Of a DNA stretch of 64,000 bases, positions 58,698 through 64,000 are shown piece after piece. Location: NCBI RefSeq assembly GCF_964253025.1, contig NZ_CAXUQC020000001.1:3534001-3598000 (forward strand), given 5' to 3'. Made by a program: the position numbers and the translations under genes. Numbering within the stretch: position 1 is the stretch's first letter; every line of letters begins with the position of its first letter. The DNA is from Rhizobacter sp964253025 (GTDB lineage Bacteria; Pseudomonadota; Gammaproteobacteria; Burkholderiales; Burkholderiaceae_C). Under the pieces are notes generated by a model that was not told the DNA's origin, did no database searches, and saw only the letters and a program-made list of their open reading frames with translations.

Positions 58698-60248
58698 ATG
58701 CTTCGCCGCCTGACCGTTCAGACCCGCCTGATGCTTTCGTTCGGGCTCATGGCGTTGCTCGTCGCCCTGCTGAGCGGCGCGGCCTGGTACACCACCCGCC
58801 TGCAGAACCAGTCGGTCAACCGCTACAACCACCACGTGGTGCTCAGCATGAAGTCCGGAACCGAGGCATGGGTCGCCGTGCTGCAGGCCCGCGAGCAGGA
58901 GCGTCGCCTCATCGTTCATCTGGGGGACGCGGCGAAAGGCGCCGCTGCCCTCACGCAATGGAAGGCCGAGCAGGCCCGCGTGACCGCACTGCTCGACGAC
59001 GTGAAGCAGCGCCTCATCGACGCCAATTCCATCCAGCAGATCGCCTTCGTCGACAACGCCTTCAAGGCCTATGCGACTACCGCCCTCCCGGTGCTGGAGC
59101 GTGCGGTCGCCGGCGGCTTCACATCGGCCGCCGAGGTGGAGACCGCGCTCGCACCGGCCGCCGAGCACCTGGCCCAGGGCGAAGCCAAGCTGGCCGAGGC
59201 GCTCGGCACGGTGAAGAACTTCACCCAGATCGTGATGGACAAGCTCAACGGCCTGTACGCGGCCATCACCGCCGCCATCGGCGTCATCGTGACCGTGGCC
59301 ATCGTGCTGGTGGGCGTGCTCGGATGGCGCGTGAGCCGATCGGTGGTGCTGCCGCTGACCGAGGCCACCCGCTTTGCCGACCAGGTCGGTGCCGGTGATT
59401 TGTCGGCTCGCATCGAACCCACGGGCTCGGACGAAGCGACCCGCCTGCATGAGGGTCTCGCCCGCATGCGTGACCAGCTCCAGGCCATGGTGGCCCATGT
59501 GCGCACCGCCACGGACGGCATCACGACCGCGTCGTTCGAGATCGCCACCGGCAACCAGGACCTGAGCGTGCGTACCGAGCGGACCGCCTCCAACCTGCAG
59601 GAGACCGCGTCGTCCATGGAGACGCTGAGCAGCTCGGTGCGTCAGTCCGCCGACGCTGCCGTCCAGGCGCAGAGCCTCGCGACGTCCGCGGCATCGGTGG
59701 CCCATCGGGGCGGCACGGCCGTGGCCGAGGTGGTCTCCACCATGACGGAGATCAGCGCCGACTCGCAGAAGATTGCCGACATCGTCGGCGTCATCGACGG
59801 CATCGCCTTCCAGACCAACATCCTCGCGCTGAATGCCGCCGTGGAAGCGGCCCGCGCCGGCGACCAGGGCCGCGGCTTCGCGGTCGTGGCCGGCGAAGTG
59901 CGGACCCTGGCCCAGCGCAGCGCGCTGGCGGCCAAGGAGATCAAGGGCCTGATCGGCGCCAGCGTCGACAAGGTGGACCGCGGCGCGCGCCTCGTCCAGG
60001 ACGCCGGCAGCACCATGAGCGAGATCGTCGCGGCGGTGGAGCGGGTGACGGGCGTGATCAGCGAGATCACTGCCACCGCCTCCGCGCAGAGCGTGGGCAT
60101 TGGCCAGGTCAGCAGCGCGGTGAGCCAGCTCGACCAGATGACGCAGCAGAACGCCGCCCTGGTGGAGCAGTCTGCCGCCGCCGCCGAATCCATGAAGCAC
60201 CAGGCAACGGGTCTGGCCGAGGTGGTCTCCCGCTTCCGCCTGGCGTGA
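58698..60248 (+). CDS. Methyl-accepting chemotaxis protein
   Basis: This 516-residue receptor has a first membrane segment at residues 11-31 (LMLSFGLMALLVALLSGAAW), a four-helix periplasmic sensor domain, a second segment near 192-212 (AIGVIVTVAIVLVGVLGW), a HAMP domain (residues 213-265) and a signalling domain with the hairpin tip ILALNAAVEAARAGDQGRG. Methylation-helix repeats of glutamine/alanine are seen. The C-terminal CheR-docking pentapeptide is absent. ATG 58698 is the start; 158 bases separate it from YbdK. The ligand is unknown. Confidence 0.94.
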   Translation: MLRRLTVQTRLMLSFGLMALLVALLSGAAWYTTRLQNQSVNRYNHHVVLSMKSGTEAWVAVLQAREQERRLIVHLGDAAKGAAALTQWKAEQARVTALLDDVKQRLIDANSIQQIAFVDNAFKAYATTALPVLERAVAGGFTSAAEVETALAPAAEHLAQGEAKLAEALGTVKNFTQIVMDKLNGLYAAITAAIGVIVTVAIVLVGVLGWRVSRSVVLPLTEATRFADQVGAGDLSARIEPTGSDEATRLHEGLARMRDQLQAMVAHVRTATDGITTASFEIATGNQDLSVRTERTASNLQETASSMETLSSSVRQSADAAVQAQSLATSAASVAHRGGTAVAEVVSTMTEISADSQKIADIVGVIDGIAFQTNILALNAAVEAARAGDQGRGFAVVAGEVRTLAQRSALAAKEIKGLIGASVDKVDRGARLVQDAGSTMSEIVAAVERVTGVISEITATASAQSVGIGQVSSAVSQLDQMTQQNAALVEQSAAAAESMKHQATGLAEVVSRFRLA

Positions 60249-60260
60249 GCGTCCCGGCGC

Positions 60261-60293
60261 AACGGGCCTGCCAGCGAAGCGCTGGCACCCGTT
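60261..60293. terminator. Hairpin between convergent mcp and ndh genes
   Basis: Nested stem AACGGG..GCCAGCG / CGCTGGC..CCCGTT around an AAG loop. No T-run follows in either direction; a terminator role is probable from position only. Confidence 0.5.
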
Positions 60294-60296
60294 CGG

Positions 60297-61607
60297 TCAG
60301 TGGAGCTTGATTCGAGGCCGGTAGGTGCGGTCCAGCATCTCCGACAAGGTGATGAGGATCATCTTCTTCCACCCGCCCAGGGCCAGCTGGTGCTGCTTGT
60401 GCAGCGACCAGTACATGAACTGGGCGATGCGGCCCTCGATGAAGAGGCTGCCGCGGGTCAAGCTGCCCATGAGGCTGCCCACTGACGAATACTCCGACAG
60501 CGAGACAAGCGATCCCTGGTCGCGGTAGATGAAGGGCGACACCGTCTGCCCAGCCGCGATGCGCGGCAGCGCCTTGGCCAGGTACATCGCCTGCTGGTAG
60601 GCCGCTTGCGCCCGCGGCGGCACCCAGGTGCCATCGGGCTGCGGGCAGGCCGCGCAGTCGCCGAAGGCGAAGATGGACGGGTCAAGCGTCGTCTGCAGGT
60701 TGCCCGTGACCACGAGCTGGTTCAGCCGGTTGGTTTCGAGCGGCGTGTCGCCGCCCAGGCCCTTCAGGAAATCCGCCGCCTTCACACCGGCGGCCCACAC
60801 GGTGAGCGTCGAGCCGATGACGCGGCCGCTGGCCATCTTCAGGCCGTCGGCCGTCACCTCGACCACCTTCTCGTTGGTGTGCACCTCGATCGCGAGCTTG
60901 CGCAGCTCGCGCACCGCCGACTCGCTGAGCCGGTCGGGCAGCTGCGACAGCAGACGGGGCGCGGCTTCCACGAGCACGATCTGCAGGTCCTTTTCCGGGT
61001 GAATGTGGTCGAAGCCGAAGTTGGCAAGCACGCGCGCGGCCGCATGCAGCTCCGCGGCCAGTTCAACGCCGGTGGCCCCGCCGCCAACGATGGCCACGGT
61101 GAGGCGTCCGGTGCCGGCGACACGCGGCACGCTCTGCGCGCGAATGCAGGCGTTGATGAGGCGGTCGTTGAAAAGCTTGGCGGCCTGGGGGCTGTCGAGC
61201 TTGATCGTGTGTTGCGCCGCGCCGAGGGTGCCGAAGTCGTTGGTCTGGCTGCCCACCGAGATCACGAGCGTGTCGTAGGCCAGCTGGGTCGCCGGCGTGA
61301 TCTCGCCGCCGGTATCGTCGTAGCTGGCCGCGAGCTGTACGGTCTTGTTCGCACGGTCGACGCCGACCAGCGTGCCGAGGCGGAACTTGAAGTGGTTCCA
61401 GCGCGCCTGCGCCAGGTACTCGATCTCCTCGGCATGGGTGTCGAAACTGCCGGCGGCGAGCTGGTGCAGCAGCGGCTTCCAGACGTGCGTACGTGCCGAA
61501 TCGATGAGGGTGATCTCGGCGAGCCCCTTTCGGCCCAGTCGCTTGCCCAGCTGGGTGGCCAACGCCAGGCCACCCGCGCCACCACCCACGATCACGATAC
61601 GCTGCAT
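60297..61607 (-). CDS. Type II NADH dehydrogenase-like FAD oxidoreductase
   Basis: This 436-residue flavoprotein transfers electrons from NADH to quinone without pumping protons. FAD-binding GGGAGGLALATQLG at the start, NADH-binding VGGGATGVELAAEL in the middle and FGDCAACPQPDGTWVPPRAQAAYQQA near the end are standard. The C-terminus (SLHKQHQLALGGWKKMILITL) may contact the membrane. ATG 61607 has AAGGGA upstream. Known Ndh-type family; symbol withheld because paralogues are common. Confidence 0.9.
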   Translation of the reverse strand: MQRIVIVGGGAGGLALATQLGKRLGRKGLAEITLIDSARTHVWKPLLHQLAAGSFDTHAEEIEYLAQARWNHFKFRLGTLVGVDRANKTVQLAASYDDTGGEITPATQLAYDTLVISVGSQTNDFGTLGAAQHTIKLDSPQAAKLFNDRLINACIRAQSVPRVAGTGRLTVAIVGGGATGVELAAELHAAARVLANFGFDHIHPEKDLQIVLVEAAPRLLSQLPDRLSESAVRELRKLAIEVHTNEKVVEVTADGLKMASGRVIGSTLTVWAAGVKAADFLKGLGGDTPLETNRLNQLVVTGNLQTTLDPSIFAFGDCAACPQPDGTWVPPRAQAAYQQAMYLAKALPRIAAGQTVSPFIYRDQGSLVSLSEYSSVGSLMGSLTRGSLFIEGRIAQFMYWSLHKQHQLALGGWKKMILITLSEMLDRTYRPRIKLH

Positions 61608-61708
61608 CTGTCATCCCTTGCTTTTGTTGACGTTCGGCCCGTTCGAGACGGGCCCCGTTTGCGAGGGATTATCGAGGATGGCCGTGCAGTTTCCGGCCAG
61701 TCACCGCT

Positions 61709-61741
61709 GGCACCCCCTGACCGCGGGTCGAGGGGGGTGCC
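61709..61741 (-). terminator. Hairpin past the acyl-CoA dehydrogenase gene
   Basis: 9-bp stem GGCACCCCC / GGGGGTGCC with a 15-base loop, six bases past the stop at 61748. No T-run. Confidence 0.45.
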
Positions 61742-61747
61742 GCCAGC

Positions 61748-62908
61748 TCAGGCCGCTGCCTTCAACGCGGCGCGTTGGCTGAGCTCGGCAAAGCGCTGCA
61801 GGTGCAGGTCGGTGTCGCCGAAGCTGAGTTCGATGGCAAGCAGCCGCTTGAACCAATGGCTCACCACCAGTTCGTCGGTCATGCCCATGCCGCCGTGCAG
61901 TTGAACGGCCTGCTGGGCGATGTAGCGGCAGGCCTGGCCGATGGTCACCTTGGCCGCCGACAGCGTCTTGCGCCGCACGTCGTCATCGGCGTTCTGGCAG
62001 TCCATGGCGGCGAGGTAGCTCATGGAGCGCGCCTGCTCCAGGTGCAGGAGCATGTCGGCCATGCGGTGCTGCAGGGCCTGGAAGCGGCCGATGGGCTGGC
62101 CGAACTGCTGGCGCGTCTTGAGGTACTCGCCAGTCGCATTGACGGTGGCCTCCATGATCCCGACCGCCTCGGCCGTCACGGCCGCCAGGCCGAGGTCGAG
62201 CGCACGTTCCACGGCGGCCAGGCCAGCGCCTTCGGCACCCAGGCGGGCCGAGGCCGGCAGCTTGACCTGGTTGAGCGTCACCTCGGCGGCGCGCTGGCCG
62301 TCGATGGTGGCGTAGCTTCGCAGCTCGAGGCCCGCTGCATCCTTCGGCACGCGGAACAGCGACACGCCGGCGGGGTCGGTGGAGGCGCCGCTGGCGCGTG
62401 CCGACACGATGAGCTCGTCGGCGGCGGCCGCATGGTAGACCACCGCCTTGGCACCGTTCAGCACGAAACCATCGCCTTCAGCCGTCACACGGGTCTCGAC
62501 GAAGCCGACCTCGCCTCGGGCTGCTGCTTCCTGATGTGCCACGACAACGATGCGCTCCCCCGCTGCCAGCTGCCCCAGCAGCTCGGCCCGTGCCGGCTCG
62601 GTGGCGAAGTCGCGAACGAGCGCGGTGGCGATGACGCCGCTCGTCAGCAGCGGTTCGGCGAGCAGTGCCGGACCGGTGGCCTGCAGGGCGAGTTGGGTCT
62701 CGATCGGCCCGTAGCCCAGGCCGCCCTGGTCCTCGGGAACGAGCATCGCCAGCACGCCGAGGTCGGCCAGGCCTTTCCAGGCGTCCCGGCTCCAGCCCTC
62801 GGCCGTGCCCAGCACGGCGCGGCGCTGTTCGAAGCTGTAGTCGCCCTGCACGAAGCGGGTGATGGCATCCTGCAGCTGCAGTTGTTCTTCGCTGAAGTTG
62901 AAGTCCAT
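61748..62908 (-). CDS. Acyl-CoA dehydrogenase family protein
   Basis: This 386-residue protein starts MDFNFSEEQLQLQDAITRFV. The C-terminal helix region has VQLHGGMGMTDELVVSHWFKRL, but the usual GTNEIQ-type FAD/catalytic stretch is replaced by FGDTDLHLQRF. It lies nine bases downstream of a second such gene. The pairing resembles heteromeric acyl-CoA dehydrogenases of steroid and CoA-ester catabolism; this is inference. The substrate is unknown. Confidence 0.88.
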   Translation of the reverse strand: MDFNFSEEQLQLQDAITRFVQGDYSFEQRRAVLGTAEGWSRDAWKGLADLGVLAMLVPEDQGGLGYGPIETQLALQATGPALLAEPLLTSGVIATALVRDFATEPARAELLGQLAAGERIVVVAHQEAAARGEVGFVETRVTAEGDGFVLNGAKAVVYHAAAADELIVSARASGASTDPAGVSLFRVPKDAAGLELRSYATIDGQRAAEVTLNQVKLPASARLGAEGAGLAAVERALDLGLAAVTAEAVGIMEATVNATGEYLKTRQQFGQPIGRFQALQHRMADMLLHLEQARSMSYLAAMDCQNADDDVRRKTLSAAKVTIGQACRYIAQQAVQLHGGMGMTDELVVSHWFKRLLAIELSFGDTDLHLQRFAELSQRAALKAAA

Positions 62909-62917
62909 GAGCGTTCC

Positions 62918-64000
62918 TTACAGGCCCAGCAGCTGCTGGGAGATGATGTTCTTCTGGATCTCGTTGGACCCACCGTAGATCGAGAGCTTGCGCATGTTGC
63001 AGTAGTGCGCGGCGAGCGAGGCGGCGTACTGCGGTCCGACCGACGGCGCGGAGTAGCCAGCGGCCAGCGCCTCCGGGATGTAGGGCAGCGCGTACGGTCC
63101 CACGGCCTGCAGCAGCAGCTCCGTGATGGCCTGCTGGATCTCGGTGCCCTTGATCTTCAGGATGGAGGCGGCTGGGCCCGGCGCACGTTTGTCCTTCTCG
63201 GCCGACAGCACGCGCAGGTTGGTCATCTCGAGCGCGGTGAGGTCCACTTCGACCTGGGCCACCTTGGCGGAGAAGAGCGGGTCCTCGAGCAGCGGCCGAC
63301 CGCGCTTCTTCTCGGTGGCGGCCACGCGCTTCAGGCGGGCGAGTTCCCGCTTGGCGATGCCGATGCCCGCGATGTTGCTTCGCTCGTGGCCGAGCAGGAA
63401 CTTGGCGTAGGTCCAACCCTTGTTCTCCTCGCCGACGAGGTTCTCGGCCGGCACGCGAACGTCCTCGAACCACACCTCGTTCACCTCGTGGGCGCCGTCG
63501 AGCGTGATGATGGGCCGCACGGTGATGCCGGGGCTCTTCATGTCGATCAGCAGGAAGCTGATGCCGCGTTGCGCCTTGGCCTGCGGATCGGTTCGCACGA
63601 GGCAGAAGATCCAGTCGGCATACTGCCCGAGCGTGGTCCAGGTCTTCTGGCCATTGACGACGTAGTGGTCGCCCTGCGCATCGACGCCGCGCACGGCGCG
63701 CATCTTGAGCGAGGCCAGGTCGGAGCCCGAACCCGGTTCCGAATAGCCCTGGCACCACCACTCCTCCGCGCTGCTCAGCTTGGGCAGAAAGCGCTGCTGC
63801 TGCGCGGGCGAGCCGAACGCCATGATCACCGGCGCAACCATCTTGATGCCGAACGGAATCAGGCGCGGTGCGCCACCGGCCGCGCATTCCTCTTCGAAGA
63901 TGTACTGCTCCACGGCGTTCCAGCCGGGGCCACCGAATTCCTTCGACCAGCCCGGGCCGCCCCAGCCGCGTTCGTGCAGGGTGCGTTGCCACAGCACGTG
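62918..64000 (-). CDS. Acyl-CoA dehydrogenase (5' end outside window)
   Basis: About 360 residues are visible and the frame runs off the right edge. It has the ACAD segments WWCQGYSEPGSGSDLASLKM, VVNGQKTWTTLGQYADWIFC and the C-terminal IYGGSNEIQKNIISQQLLGL, so it carries the usual substrate and FAD-binding residues. It is the upstream gene of the pair with 61748-62908. Which CoA-ester it uses is not shown. Confidence 0.92.
   Translation of the reverse strand, partial: HVLWQRTLHERGWGGPGWSKEFGGPGWNAVEQYIFEEECAAGGAPRLIPFGIKMVAPVIMAFGSPAQQQRFLPKLSSAEEWWCQGYSEPGSGSDLASLKMRAVRGVDAQGDHYVVNGQKTWTTLGQYADWIFCLVRTDPQAKAQRGISFLLIDMKSPGITVRPIITLDGAHEVNEVWFEDVRVPAENLVGEENKGWTYAKFLLGHERSNIAGIGIAKRELARLKRVAATEKKRGRPLLEDPLFSAKVAQVEVDLTALEMTNLRVLSAEKDKRAPGPAASILKIKGTEIQQAITELLLQAVGPYALPYIPEALAAGYSAPSVGPQYAASLAAHYCNMRKLSIYGGSNEIQKNIISQQLLGL

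Overview
The window reads as a piece of a high-GC betaproteobacterial chromosome, most likely from the order Burkholderiales. The signs are a Bug-family tricarboxylate-binding protein, a short-form HisG, the order ispE / tRNA-Gln / prs / rplY / pth, the pair recN-rapZ beside nadK and hrcA, and a bactofilin / DUF6776 / rplM-rpsI neighbourhood. No genus can be fixed from the sequence alone. No rRNA, CRISPR array or recognisable insertion sequence is present. Two tRNA genes are seen: a CAU-anticodon tRNA and tRNA-Gln.

Bases 1 to about 11,380 are accessory DNA, visibly less GC-rich than the rest and full of orphan genes. They hold the end of an McrB-type motor ATPase, McrC, a third protein with its own PD-(D/E)XK nuclease motif, a candidate HEPN-type protein, a very large tyrosine recombinase with an unusual upstream repeat/hairpin region, a 250-residue orphan that may have a degenerate GIY-YIG fold, three small minus-strand orphans that share a repeated upstream motif, and a second, complete tyrosine recombinase whose start lies about 120 bases from the 3' end of a tRNA. 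This is the layout of an island integrated at a tRNA 3' end. It carries a type IV restriction-like module and extends beyond the left edge of the window.

From 11,381 on, the genome is core. hrcA faces nadK-recN-rapZ-(Lon substrate-binding domain protein). mutY, a dynamin-like GTPase and mutM follow on the minus strand. Then come a TPR protein, lolB, ispE, tRNA-Gln, prs, rplY, pth and a DUF4124 protein, several of them with overlapping stop and start codons. After a phosphotransferase gene, a long minus-strand run goes (in transcription order) ABC ATPase, ABC permease, BolA, murA, hisG, D, C, B, H, A, F, rsmD, coaD, ferredoxin. Histidine biosynthesis here lacks hisI and hisE, which would be expected after hisF.

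The right third contains a TetR regulator, a small TPR protein, a Bug solute-binding protein, an alanine-tract protein, dtd-tyrS, an M23 peptidase with anmK (cell-wall turnover), erpA, a bactofilin, DUF6776, rplM-rpsI, a GNAT acetyltransferase, a DUF2726 protein, the SrkA kinase, htpG with a sigma-32-like promoter, a monovalent cation/proton antiporter tightly coupled to a YbdK-type carboxylate-amine ligase, a chemotaxis receptor, a type II NADH dehydrogenase and two adjacent acyl-CoA dehydrogenases, the last cut by the window edge.

The most interesting material is in the island: the McrBC-plus-nuclease-plus-HEPN-like cluster, the recombinase with an internal HTH-like segment and a dif-like 30-bp site, and the shared intergenic modules of the small orphan genes.
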